Below are positions 10,740 to 22,830 of a stretch of DNA of 64,000 bases, piece by piece. The notes below the pieces were generated by a model that saw nothing but the letters and a program-made list of their open reading frames with translations, ran no database searches and was not told the DNA's origin. Position numbers and translations under genes: made by a program. The stretch comes from Hyparrhenia diplandra (taxonomy: Eukaryota > Streptophyta > Magnoliopsida > Poales > Poaceae). The stretch spans positions 177,227-241,226 of the forward strand of contig JADLZK010007182.1 of the NCBI GenBank assembly GCA_015847255.1, given 5' to 3'. Each line of letters starts with the position of its first letter. Position 1 is the stretch's first letter.

Positions 10740-12349
10740 TGTAACATCCCCAAATTTCCACGAAGGGAAATTCACGAGATAGATGTATAACATGGCGGTC
10801 TCCGAGGATCATTCCATCACATTATTCAAATTACGATCGACATTCTGAGTCAAACTTGAATAAAAAGAGTACAAATAGAAGGGTATACATTATTACATTG
10901 GCACTTGGCGGAAGCAAACAGAGTCACGCAGCATCCAGAACAGCTAGAAGAGGGTCGCAGAAGCTTCTTCATCCATCTCCAGCTTGAGCGTAGGCACGGG
11001 ACCGTCTAATCCTTCATTTTGCCGAATTTCACCTTGCAAACTAAAAACGACTTTCAGTACAATGAGTAATCGGCTATTTCCCACCCTAAGCTTTGCTTTG
11101 CTTTGTGGTGCTTTGTGGAATGCAAAAGGTATATCAAGAGGCCTATATTTGGCTGTGGTTTCCTATGCAAGCATCAAGTTTTAATAAATAAAGTGATCAA
11201 GTTTTAATTACCATTCCCAACATCACACCAACCCTGGTGTAATGCCCAAACCAACATCATAACCAAACTCAGATCCATTCCCACAACACATCTCATATCT
11301 CACACCATCGCTCAGCGATAGAACAACCCTTCAACTCCTTCTGCCTGCCTAATCGGCTCTCAGCCCTCCAGCCTCTCAGCCGTAACCCAGATCACACTCA
11401 ACTCAGGATGAGAAGAGAAGAACACCCTCACCACTCGGAGAAGTTAGACCTCAAGAAAACCTAGTCAAAAGACCGGCGCAAGCCGAGGGTAGTCCAGGCA
11501 AAAAAGCCGGCGCAAACCCTAGGTAGTCCAGGTCTAGACAGGTCCCACCCCGTAGGCCGGACTATACGTATAGATTTACAACTGCAGAGGCGTGTACTCA
11601 AGACCACACGTTCACCATCATCGGCATAGCAAGTGCCTAGGCCGACGTATGAAGACCTCCTAATCCGACGATGCCACCGTACCACTCAGCTCTGGGAAGC
11701 CCCGGAGTACCACCAGGACGATGAGATCGTAAAGAAGTGCGAGGTCGGACTCGACTACACCTTGTCTCAAGAGGATGGGGCGCCCGCGCCTGTCACTCCC
11801 ATAATACTATCCGCTAACCTCCAAGAAGGTATGGCACCGCCTGATCAAAAGGGGCAATCCGCAACCCGCCCATACGTAAGACGTGAGGTGAGCACCAATT
11901 CCCAAGATCTCAGGTCCTGAAAGACAATAAGTCCTTAGGTAGGACCGGGTCAAGACATCTTCGAACTCCCTTTTCCGGCCTTCGTCCCCGTCACAAGAGT
12001 CAGAACCAGGTCCCCAAATCCACACACGATTATCCGCCCGCGGGTAGGACAAAATGGGAGATGCCGGAAGCACCCTCCGGCAAGCAAGACTTGTCCAGGC
12101 GACTCGTCGTAGATCCCCTGCTGGTCAACACAACCCTCACCACACACCCAAGGCATACCACAGAATCTCACTCACCCACGTGACCTCATGTCATAGGGCA
12201 CCAAAGTCGCCCAAAATCATACTCAACGCCCGGCTCATATACTCCGGTTCATAGATATACACGTAAGTGAGATAAAGCGCATATAGCGGCAAAAGAGCAT
12301 GTAAAAGAGCGCGTAGCTAAATCTATTTTTGGTAAGCGGTGATGGGTTG
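10740..12349. mobile_element. LTR-like fragment starting TGTAACATCC
   Basis: Starts TGTAACATCCCC, a common left end of large grass gypsy-type LTRs. No pol domain is visible. The opposite end is not found before the next TGTAACATCC at 12350. Text such as ctagcatagcattgcaacat at about 15842 may be the other part of this element, which would mean 12350-15791 was inserted into it. That reconstruction is inference. Confidence 0.45.
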
Positions 12350-15300
12350 TGTAACATCCCAGATGTTAATATACAATTAAAATTTTGATCATGTCATCAT
12401 TGCATTGCAAAGCATCCATGCTTTTGCATAACCTTCTATGCATTAATTAAAAATAAGTTTAATTGTTTAGAAATTGTTTGTGCTCGAGGGGTTAGAGTGA
12501 TTTTATGTTGATCACATGTTTTTGATCCTAAGTGTGTGATTGGATGAGTGTTTTTATATTTATGAATTGATGGTTTGAATTTTATCAAATTCTATTTTGA
12601 ATTGGATTTCGAAAACTCTAGTTTCAAACTCTAGATTTACCCCTTTTTCGATATTTCAAAATCCAAGCAAAATTTGACAAAACTTCCAAAAGCTAGTTTG
12701 TAGATCTTGTTTTGTTGTACAAAAGAGGTGTACAAAGTTTTTCAAGTTTCTATATGATTTTTAAAAGTAATTTTGAATTCAAATTTATTCCTTTTTGACC
12801 CCTTTTCAAAAAAGTCTAATTTTGAGGCAGAATTTGAAAATGTTCCTTTTATGAAATGTGTAGAGCTTGAAAAGTTGAGAAAAGTTTGTTCTTGGAGATT
12901 TTTGAGTGCAGTTCAAATTTTGAGGGCAATTTAAGGAAAAAGAGAAAAGGACGAGCCGCTTCTGATAACGTCGGCAATGCCAGTTTGCCATGCTCTTCAT
13001 CGTCATTGTCGGACGTTCTTTTGGCCACCTCTTCTTCTTCTTGATCCTTCTCGCATGCCATCTCTCCGTCCGCGCGTGGCATGTTTTACTTGAATGGAGC
13101 GAGAGAAATCAAATTTCTCCTCTCCCTCTAGCTCTCTCTTTTTTCTCTCTCGTTCTCTGCCTCCTCGGCTCGTTCATGCTCGCCATGGCCGCCTTGCCGA
13201 ATCACCGGCCGCTTCGCTGCCGCCGCTGCGCCTTCTTCTTCTTTATTGCGCCCTTCTTTGCTCGCCTCTACGCGATGGGCGCGCCCAGCGTTGGCGTTCG
13301 CTGCCGTCACCACGCCGCCGACGCCGGCCAGATCCCATTGTGTGCGATGGAAGAGGAGCGAAGGAAATAGAAGGCGGAGGACCAACATTTAAATAGAAGC
13401 TTTTCCGGGATTCCCAATGTAAATTTCTTAACTCATGTGAATAGTACTTTATACTTGTTCATAATTTTGGAAAAGTTTAAGGGTTTTTTTTATAATAGTG
13501 CAAAGTCAAGGCCTTGGATAGGCATTTGTTGAAATGGACCTTTCACTATTCATGTGGGCCAGTCTGGTACTGTTCAATCTGGGGCGAATGACTTCGTGCA
13601 CGAAGGCCTTTTTCTTTTTAGCAAATGAATTTTCAATTTCTATTTATATGAATAGTACCTATTTTTGTTATTTTCATATAAATTCAAATACTTGCTTATA
13701 AATTCTGAAAATTTTTGTGTAGCCTTCCTATGAGTATGTCTACCCATGAAAAATTTGAAACTTAGATTTTGAGTAGTTCTTGCATGATTTAAAAATACAA
13801 GCTTTAATTGAAAAATGCATCTTCCATGATTTTTAGAAAATAAAATATTTATTCAAAAATCATGAAAATTGATTTGGTGCTGTTTTATGCTATGATCTAG
13901 CTGTACATAAAGTTTGGGATTATTTTAACAAAGTTTATTTCTTTATTATTTTATGCTTTATTTATTTAATTGTTAAAGGTGATGTTTAGTGTATAACGAC
14001 TTAGATTTTTGTGTGACTTTGGATTGTTTTGTGAATCTTGGATCATACCACAATCAAATGGTCCTTGAGAACTCCTTAGGCAATGGTGATGATATCTTAT
14101 AGAGTAGTTCAACAAGTTGGTTTTGTTGGGTTGCAACTTTATCGTGAAGGAAAGTTGTACTCATGTGTTTATCATTTCATGCACACCGCAAGCATCATAT
14201 TTAAATATATGGCATCATGTTGAGGCATACATTATTTCGTGTAGTGAACGAGATCGAGAGTGTCAAGTCCGAGCCAGTCCATGAGGAGGTTCTTTATCCA
14301 AATTGGAAGCGGGTTCGGATTTTCTACGGGTTTTCCTCGAAGAAATAGTTTATTCCGATCAACGAAGGCAAGCCCCGGTTCATTAAACCCTTCCTTGATG
14401 TTTTAAAAGTTTTATATCACTTATGTCTATGCTATGTTGCATTAAGTAATTAGGAGTTGGGTGATAACCTAATTCTTTGCATTACCATCCTTGTTTATTT
14501 CAATACCATCCTTGATAACTTTGTTTCATTTCGAAAATGCTTAGTGATGCTTAGCCTACGCTTAATTAGTTAAGCTTTTTCATCAAAATGTTTTGTTTGA
14601 GGAGATGGTACCGTTTTTAAAAAGAAAGAGTTGTAGTGATGAATTTGAGATCGGACGGGACATAGGTTGAAAGCCGGTGGGATTCCTAGCCGTGCTTGTC
14701 CCGTGTTGGTCGTTTAAGGACCGTCCGTTGTTTGGCCCGAGTGAAATCGGGGACGTTTTGAACGCATATTGCGCCGAGACCTTTTTGGTCAATGGCACGT
14801 CGATCGGGTAGTCACCCCGGTCGGTCGACCCTAACTAGCCACATACTCCGTAAGTCGGATCTCGGTGGAGCCAAATCGGGAATGGCAACCACGCACCGGG
14901 AGTGGAGAGATGGCGGGAGTAGCGTGTACCCACCCCTCGGGGTCAAACCGTCATTAGGGACGGGGTAGGGAGGTGGAGTCATGTGCTCTCGGGTGGCGCA
15001 TGCCTCGTCCCGTTTTGGACAAATCTGAAAGAAGGTTGATATATGCAAGCTTAAGTGCTACATATGTCGTGTGGTTAGGGATCCCCATTTGGGATTATAA
15101 TCGATTCATGAATCGCCGTTGCTTCTCTGAGAAGGAGACCCGATTCCACGACCTTCATCGTAGTAAATGATGGAATATGTTTTTGAGGAAAAGAGAGTTG
15201 AAATAAGAAAAATATGTTTGCTCTAGAATAGGATAACCTAGAGTATATGAGCTACTAATCGAAGTAAAATATATTAAAAATAAGGATTCACTTTTAGTAA

Positions 15301-15791
15301 GCTTTTCATAAAAAATGAGTCCTTGATTCTTGCTAAAAGCCTTACCTTGAATCCTATTAGACCAAAGCATTCTTGAGTCTTCTCCTATTTTCTTTAGTCG
15401 GGTAAGTCTTGTTGAGTACTCCCGCACTTTCGGGGTTTGTTAACCCTTGTTGCGTGTGTTGACTCGTCTTTGTTAACCAAGGTTATGACGGGTGGGCACG
15501 CGACATGATCCGGTTGCCTTCTAGTCTACTCGGCTTCGCAAATTAATTAAGTTAAGTTTACTCAAATGTAACTTACTCACATTTTGTAAAATTAATGTTA
15601 TTATTCTTCCGCACTCGATCTATATTTTTGTAACAAATGTTGTAATGTTGTAACTACTCATTTGTTGATCCCGTATGAGTTATCAATAGGGCTTCTTAAG
15701 TTGGCGGGTGTATCTCTCTTGCGGTACCGCCGAGGTCTTTAGGACGATGACAAAGTAAAAAGGGCCCCCGTAATTAGGAGGTTCTGTTACA
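12350..15791. mobile_element. Large solo-LTR-like element
   Basis: Starts TGTAACATCCCAG and can end at GGAGGTTCTGTTACA (15790-15791), giving TG...CA ends that are inverted versions of each other (TGTAAC/GTTACA). The inside has no gag or pol frames. It includes a GC-rich patch at 12960-13390 that could be a promoter or leader region. The flanking 5-mers (ggttg on the left, ttatg on the right) do not match, so the ends are approximate or the insertion was rearranged. Confidence 0.5.
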
Positions 15792-16087
15792 TTATGTGTT
15801 GCGACAAGGTAGGGCTTCACAAGCAATCTATCATGTAACCTTAGCATAGCATTGCAACATAAAGTAAAGCAAACAGGGATAATGAGTTTTCCCTCAAAAA
15901 ACAGGGATAATGAGTTAGCAAACAGCCTTTTTCGAGAATGGCGTGATATACAGTATTGGCCACATCACTCATCACAGTCCATACATTAGTCCAACACAAG
16001 CGGTTAACGTTACTCATCACAGTCCATACATTAGCTTCAGCCATGGTTTGCCCTACAGTACACCATATGGTTTGCCCTACAGCCACT

Positions 16088-16373
16088 TAACTTGTGCTAA
16101 TTTTAGGGCTAAAGTTTAGTCTTCGAATTAGCCCTTAAGTTGTTTGAATTGATGGGTAATTTTCCTTTAATGCTTGTATCCAATCATTGGCTTCACCTTT
16201 TGAATGGGCCCACACCGAATTGCCCTCAATAACACCATTTGGAGGGGCTATTTTTTTTTTTTTTGGTGTGCTAATTCACTTCCCCAATTAACACAACTAG
16301 TTTGGTTCCTTTAGGCATAAATTAGGCTAAAAGTGAGGGGCTACAAATTAGCACATGTGATCCAAACATGCCC
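16088..16373. mobile_element. MITE-like element
   Basis: About 285 bp with imperfect inverted ends: TGTGCTAATTTTAGGGCT near 16093 and, inverted, AGGGGCTACAAATTAGCACA ending near 16354. A further ATCCAAACATGCCCC string closes the right end. No coding capacity. It abuts the left edge of the third gene scrap. Family not identified. Confidence 0.5.
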
Positions 16374-16640
16374 CTAGTCTTTCTGGTAATGTATTTTTTT
16401 CCAAGCCAAAGTAGTACATGAAGATCTTTTGCAACCTTTTTCAATGGTTATTCTAGTTACGACCTATCTATGCTAGCACAAACGTGACTATATTGATTTA
16501 GATATAATGTTTATCAGTTTTATTTTATGTTACCATCAACATTTGTATAATGTTGTTTGAACCTTCATAGTGCGGAAGTGACCAAAGGACTGGAAGGAGA
16601 CAAGAGGATGATTTGCACATGGAACAACCCAAGGAAAATG
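16374..16640 (+). repeat. Third, diverged copy of the duplicated gene's 3' part
   Basis: From tctttctggtaatgta to the exon-like gtgaccaaaggactggaagg and gatttgcacatggaacaac this follows 5993-6255 and 27833-28090, with clearly more substitutions and indels. It begins right after a MITE. It is older than the pair of copies, so the locus had at least three units or an earlier partial duplication. Confidence 0.75.
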
Positions 16641-16690
16641 ACTGGAACAAGCCAGCAGAGTAAATTTATAGATGTTTTAGTTTGTGCTAA

Positions 16691-18664
16691 GGCATTGTTC
16701 GGTTCCACAAGAACCATTTCAGCCCATGAACAATTCCGGGCCAGGATCAAGTGGGTCCACTTGGTTCACTCATTCCTGGCCTGATTCAAAACCAAGCCGG
16801 ATCCATTCCTGGTCATTTTCAAAATCATGTTCGGTTCCACAGGAATGACTAAACTTGCACAATGCCTTTTACTCCATGGATCAATGATATTAGCGTCTAA
16901 AGTCACAAAAGTACATCTATCTTCAAATGACAAAGTACAGACAAAGTACAACAGACTTGAAATGCGATGCTACTGTTGTGACAGATCTGGAAATTTTCTG
17001 ACAATAACCATCAGATATCAATTTGACGGCTCTTTCATCATTGCAAACATTCATTCAAAAAAAAAAAAAAAGCCTCCAAGTAATTAACGATGAGCATGAC
17101 AATCCCAAGCACGGTGATGGCTATCAAGAGCTTTCATGGTAGCACGTACATATCCACTCAGTGGACAAGGATGAACGAGGCAAAACCGACATGTACCAAC
17201 AAAACACTAAACAACCAGGAAACTTGTGTGGTACCAATTCATAATACATGATTCAAAAAACAGTGGTTCACCAGTAAACCCCAACCAGCAACCTATAGCA
17301 GAAGTACCACATATAAAGACAGTAGGAGTCTTTCAAATACTTTCCAACATAAAACAAGCTTAAAGTCTCCAATCATGACTATGATTTTCCTCTGGTTCCA
17401 CAACTCAAAAAACAATACTCCAATGACTGCAAAGCTTAGTCGAAGAGGCTGAAGCCCATTTCCTGCAAGAAACACAAAGACTATGATAAGCTCACAGGTC
17501 ATGTAAACTCGACATTTTGGCAACACACTGGCACATATGTATCGGCATCAGACACTCGCATTGGTACAGATATACAAAGCCTGATGGCAGAAGCTAGATA
17601 TAAAGGCCGATTGGATATTAACACAACGCTGAAAGAAAACTGCAAGTCCTTGTGCATATATATAAAGGCTGATTGGACATATGCTAAACTCATTGAGTAC
17701 TCATTGAACGGTAATAGTTTCCACAACACAAGCTAAAGTAAAGGAGTGAGTACCTATTATGTTGCTAGAAGACTTAGATCAGTAGAGATGATTTAGCAGT
17801 CATTTAGCAGTAGAGATGTAAGCCACACATGTTTCTAGTTAAAACTAATCTGGTGGAGACTTGTTTGGGATAGTACTGTCAAGTAATTTACCCCACAAAT
17901 TAGTTGTCATAATCAATCTGACCACAACTAATGGTCTGTTATGGCAGAACACAGGGTCCACAAATGTCTAAGAAAGACCTCCTGACCACACATACAAACA
18001 CTAGTAATTTAAAGTCACTACATGAGGTGACAACGGATCAGGTCAGGACTAATCAAATTCAAGAACCGGCACATACAAAGACACAGGTATAACAAGCGTT
18101 ACTTCTTGCAGATCACACACAGAACCGGCTAACACACTGGTACTTCTTGACTTGTGTTGTCAAACGATTCACCGTGGGGTGCTTCAGTACCATACGTACT
18201 CTACTATACATCCCGTCAATCCAAAGCGTCGTCGGTTGCAAGCACCAAGAACCCTAGAAGGGGATCAAGAACCAGCAGCGGCAGATTCAAACCCTAGGAG
18301 GGAGAGAGGACGAAGGGGAGGATGAGATGACTCACCGGGGAAGAAAGCGGTCGCCGTCACCTCGCGTATCCCCGCCGTCGCTCTTGGCCCTCGAGTGGCA
18401 TCGCGCCGCCGTCGCCTCGCGCTGCCCCGCTCGCGTCCCGTGTCACCTCGCGCCGCAGTCGTCTGTGTCCGTTCCGGAGGGTGGGAGGTGCGGAATGGAT
18501 CCGGGTCGTTGACAGTAGCAAAGAAACCAAGTCGGGTCTGTTTTCGTTCCATGTCAGGCCGAAACGAACGCACATTTGAGCCCATGTCTGGATCCAAAAC
18601 AGGCCGCAGCAATCCACCTGGATTGGGCCGTTCCAGGCCTCAATCCGGCCGAAACGAACAAGCC
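16691..18664. mobile_element. Possible TIR element with an exon-like GC island
   Basis: Left end GGCATTGTTCGGTTCC and right end, read inverted, GGCTTGTTCGTTTCGG, are similar. No matching target duplication was found. On the minus strand a GC island (18340-18510) ends in TTCCCCGGTGAGTCA, a good splice donor, so the element may carry the first exon and intron of a captured gene. The rest (16840-18330) is AT-rich and unassigned. Confidence 0.35.
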
Positions 18665-18714
18665 AGGTAGACACTGGGAAAAATTGTGGAACATCTTTGA
18701 AGCATGCAGAGATG

Positions 18715-18905
18715 TTGGTTTAGTTTGAACTATTAGTTCTGTCGACTTTATAATGCTCTAGAGATTGTTATGATATGTATTCTCACTTATGATATCTTGA
18801 GCAAGTAGACTGGACTTCAGTTTGAAACTATTAGTTTTGTTGAGTTTTATATTCTCTAGAGACACATGCTCGGTGTGCTATGTATTCTCACTTTTCTGTT
18901 TTGAA
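18715..18905. repeat. Imperfect tandem duplication
   Basis: The order agtttgaactattagttctg ... ctctagaga ... tatgtattctcactt at 18722-18787 is repeated as agtttgaaactattagtttt ... ctctagaga ... tatgtattctcactt at 18818-18895, about 95 bp apart. Noncoding and AT-rich. Confidence 0.7.
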
Positions 18906-19211
18906 CAATTAGATTGGACAATTAAATATATTGCCGCAACAAATATGTTATTTAAGCTGCATTTAGTATAACTGACATTGTTAGAGCTTGTATAGTTGCA
19001 GTCGTTGTCATGTATGGTGAGAGGGGGGGTGGCATGCGCTATTTTGTGCTTGTCTAAGCTAAACACATTTAGTCATTTAATTTCACACTATCTTATAGCA
19101 TTCCAGGATGCGATTATTTCTACTGTTTTAGATTAGGAACCGATGGCATGAACCACTTCTGTGTGTTTTGATGGTTCAAGGTGGCCACCCCTTGTGAACT
19201 TGTGTCAAGGA

Positions 19212-19865
19212 TCGTTTTTTTTTTTGGACAAGAAACCCTTTTAATTCAACAGCATCTAGCTGATAAAATTGCTACAGAGTCAATAGCTGCTGACTGAAGA
19301 GCAGCCATAAGTGGACAGTGAGATACATGAGAATTGTTGGAGCAGGAAGAGGATAAAATCAGAGTATAGGACTCTGGGTCTAAAACAGCCTGCCTAGCTA
19401 ATGTATCTGCTATCTGGTTTTGATTTCTTCTGATCTTGTAAATCCCTGTGCTTCTTTGCTTTGTTTGGTTGATGAAGGTTTGTGTGAGGTACTTAATTCT
19501 CCAGTCTGCAGGGTTCGAGCAGTCTGAGGCATTGAGGAATGAGACCAACTCTTGATTATCTGACAAGACGTTTGTATGTTGTAGATTTAACTGTTCAGTA
19601 ACAGTTGCCGCCAGGCGCCAGCGCCAAGGCCCCAGCCAAAGCCATGAGAACTGAGGATGTGTTTGACATTGCAGCTTTGATGTAAATGTGTTGCGGCAGA
19701 TGAACCTGCATGTTGATCATAAAAATACCAATTCCAGCTGTTCTAGGTAGCTGGGAGATAGAATCATGAATCGTAGATGCATCAGTATATCTAAAACCCT
19801 GTAAAAGTGCAGGAAGATGGACTGAGTAGGCGTTCACCGAGTTCCTTGTATACCTGTTCATCTGT
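19212..19865 (-). mobile_element. LINE 3' remnant with RNase H domain
   Basis: On the minus strand the frames hold a plant-LINE RNase H domain: YTDAS near the start of the domain, TAGIGIFMINMQVH, then SDNQELVSFLN, DWRIKYL and RRNQNQIADTLARQA. These correspond to the Asp-containing first strand, the S.DN.. site and the A..LAR.A tail of RVT_3-type RNase H. A frameshift near 19595-19610 separates the two halves. A poly(A), seen as poly(T) at 19215-19225, closes the element. It is split by the insertion at 19866 and probably resumes at 22242. Confidence 0.75.
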
Positions 19866-22227
19866 TTTTTTTTTTTTTCTCGATCGGGCCATTCACCCGT
19901 ATTTCATTAAGAGGAGGAAAACCAAATCCAAATACAAATCCAAGCCGGGATGCCGAGCGGACATCGCTGGGGAAGAGAAACAAGACAAAACACAACAAAG
20001 CAAAACAACTCAACGCAAAAGCAAGCAACCTAACTACTGGATGCAACACGGCAGACGATTACAAGATAACCAAATGTCGCGACTAGACCGGAAGCGTCCT
20101 CAGGCCGGACCGGCTGCACCAACACGCCGCTTCTTCCCCGCAAAAGGAAGACCTCCATGGCCTCCAAGTTGGCCTCGGCCGTCGGTGGCCCGTGAGAGGA
20201 TGACCGCAACTCATCGAAGGAGATCGCATCCTCATGCTCGGCCTCAACCTCGATCCCCATCTTCTTGAGCAACACTCTCCTTGCCGGTCCTCCGGCTTAA
20301 GATGCCTAGCCCCACTCTTTTGCGAGTCGCGGCGCTGCGTTTGGGCATCTGAGAGGCATCCCGGGCGCAGCGCGTTTTCCTCAAGACCGGGCGTGGAGAG
20401 AATGGATGGCTCCGGCCGCTTCGTGAAAGCGGCTAAGAACTCGTCGACCGGCGGCGCGATCATGGGGATCGAAGAGTGTGCGGTGCACCCATCTTCGCCA
20501 CCACGAGCATCGCGCCACCCGCGTCAACGTCGAGGGGAGGTCGACCCGACCTCAGGTTGCGGCGCAGCAGCTCATCGCGGCCCCGAGCCCCCGCAGGCGA
20601 GGAGGGGAGGTTGCCGAGTGCAGCGTCCGACACGACGGGCGGCCGGAGTGGGACGGCGAGCTCCGGTCTCAACTAAGCTGGCCCACCGGGCCGCCCACAC
20701 CGCCCCCGGAGTGGAAGTTGGTGGAGGGGCACTCCATATGCGTGGCCTCATCCACCAAGGAGGTTCCGGGCGCACGGGCAAAGGAGGCCGCGAGCTCAAC
20801 GATCATGGGTCAACCCATGGGAGAGGCTCCTCACCGCCGCCCGCCGCAGCACAAGCGGTCAACGGGCAAAGCACGCCGCGACGCCGAGGCTGGCCGCCCT
20901 CGAAGGTATGCGCTGCGGTGCCGGCGCGACGCCGGCGGGCACGGCCGCACCGACTACGCATGTGTATCGGGCAACGACGAGGAAGGGTCCCCATTGTGCA
21001 CCGCGCCGCCGATGCCGAGGGAGGCGGATCACCGACACGGATCAACGGCGGATGCCGGCAGTTCGCGTTCGTGACCGCGGCCCCGCATCGAAAGCAAAGA
21101 CGACGGTGAGTGACACGCGCGCAGCGACATGATCGCGCCGCAGGCGCGCTGGCAGCGCAGGCCCTCCCAAATGGCGCACGACGGTGCCACGACGCCGGGT
21201 TTCCATGGTCCCGACGAACGGCGACGACGACGCCGCGGACCGCCCGGAACCATCGACGCCGACGGTAGGGTCACAACGAGGTCGCCGAGCCCCCGCAGCC
21301 CCCGCCGCCGGCCGCTGCCTTTGGCCCACCGGAGGCCTCCTCGCCGCCGCCAAGACCGAGAGGCGGCGACGGACACCCGCTTCCGCCGCGGGTCGGTGCG
21401 GATTGACCGACGAGGCCGACGCCGCCCCGACGCCGGGCGCACTAACCAACACACGCGCCCGAGGCGTGGGAGTCTTAATGGCCCGACGAGCAAAGATCTT
21501 AGATACGCACTCACGCGGCAATGCCGGCCGGAGCGAGTCGCGCCGGAGCCCGCTCTCGCCCCCACCGTTGTGCGTTTTGAACGCCGGCGAGGCTTCCCGG
21601 TGGAAGGGGGCAGCGTGGGGGGAGAGCAACCCATCGACCGGGACTCGGGTCCGGCGCCGAGCCCCCAGACGCATGGCCGGGCGGCAGATGTCGACGCCGC
21701 CGCGCCGCAATCTCGCCCTCTTCCACCTCATCGCCGACGCCGCCGCCGCCGGCGCACACATCCACGATGAGGACGCCGCCCTCCGCACGCCCCTCGACCC
21801 GAGACCCCGAGCCGCCGGGGAGGCGGCGCCCGCGCGGTCGCGGCCGGAGTCGGAGCCCTCGTGGTCGACCGCGAGGGGCGGCACGACGGGTCCCTCCCGG
21901 CGATGGCAAGGACGCCCCCGAGGGGGCGGCCGACGCTCCCAACCCGCGACGAGCAAGCGCCGCCATCGTGGAGTAGACACGGCCATGGCGGCGGAGATGT
22001 CGAGAGGCCTCCCGTCGTGCCGGGCACGGACTCTTCCCCGGGAGGGGCATGGGGCGATGGATCCAGCGTTGGGGGAACCCGGATCCGGAGACCTAAGGGG
22101 AGGTGGAAGGGCTGGAAGGGGGTGGCGGCGCCAGGGGGAGGGCGGCGGAGCCGCCATCGCCGTGAGGAGGGTCGGGCGGACGAGGCTCCAACGGAAACAT
22201 CCTCCCTTTTTCATCTGCATTACTTCA
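19866..22227 (-). mobile_element. GC-rich LINE-like insertion with perfect 14-bp target duplication
   Basis: The 14-mer ACCTGTTCATCTGT occurs at 19852-19865 and 22228-22241, bracketing 2362 bp. On the minus strand the element ends with cttaatgaaatacgggtgaa, ggcccgatcgag and poly(A), the usual tail of grass L1-type retroposons. The body is very GC-rich and has long overlapping ORFs, but no endonuclease or reverse transcriptase motifs. One minus-strand frame (20030-20275) reads KKMGIEVEAEHEDAISFDEL. It is either a 5'-truncated or non-autonomous LINE with ORF1-like or captured sequence. Confidence 0.75.
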
Positions 22228-22241
22228 CCTGTTCATCTGTG

Positions 22242-22350
22242 ACTGGTTCCCTGTCATTGAGCGATTCATACCTGATGGTCCACTTTGGATTGTGGCAGAG
22301 AGACATCTGTGGTGTGTTAAGGACATCTGTTGTTGGCCTTCGTTTTGTCA
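22242..22350 (-). mobile_element. Continuation of split LINE remnant
   Basis: This short stretch lies on the far side of the insertion at 19866-22227. With the insertion and one target duplication removed, it is the upstream neighbour of the RNase H remnant on the minus strand. No domain is visible in it by itself. Confidence 0.45.
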
Positions 22351-22572
22351 TTGCTTAAGTCCATCAAGCCGTGAGTGCTAGTGGGTAAGCAGATGTGCTG
22401 CTGCTAGTTGATGAACCTGACAAAGATTCCATGTTTTCCTCTAGAACTGATTATCATTTCTTGCCCTCCATATGTACCACATAGTGGTCAATGTACTGCA
22501 TAATATATCATCATTGCCCATTGGTTGAAGGGTTAAGCAAGGTTGAGAGAGTTAACTTGTCACCCTGGACAC

Positions 22573-22830
22573 ACACGCCTCAACCTGGACACTAACAAAC
22601 AGACTCGCCACCCAAAGAACAAGAGCGACCAGCAGCCAATGAGCATTAAACTTCAGCAGACATCGACCTAACAACAAGCTCCAGGAGTTTGGAAGCCCCA
22701 GCCGAACACCAAAGCCCCCTTCCTTGCTAATGGACCTAAGAACCTCCTGAACCCTTGGTCTCTTATTATAAAAAACACAGATGCTTCCAGATCTCCCACG
22801 CCACCAGGATAATCAAGGAATTGAGGCCTT
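22573..22830 (-). mobile_element. LINE 3' remnant (copy 2)
   Basis: Matches the remnant at 583-955 from the ACACGCCTCAACC string onward, but the poly(A) and the last ~80 bp of the LINE are missing. A small deletion also removes part of the KHHNACV coding region (aaaaacacagatgcttcc at about 22770). These changes arose after the duplication. Confidence 0.7.

Noticed and set aside
12350..15791. Calling a full autonomous gypsy element
   Set aside because: No gag, protease, reverse transcriptase or integrase frame is present, and flanking 5-mers do not match.
20234..22358. Long ORFs of 200-390 residues in GC-rich DNA
   Set aside because: They overlap in all frames, are Arg/Pro/Ala-rich without domains, and lie inside a LINE-like insertion. 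High GC removes stops by chance.
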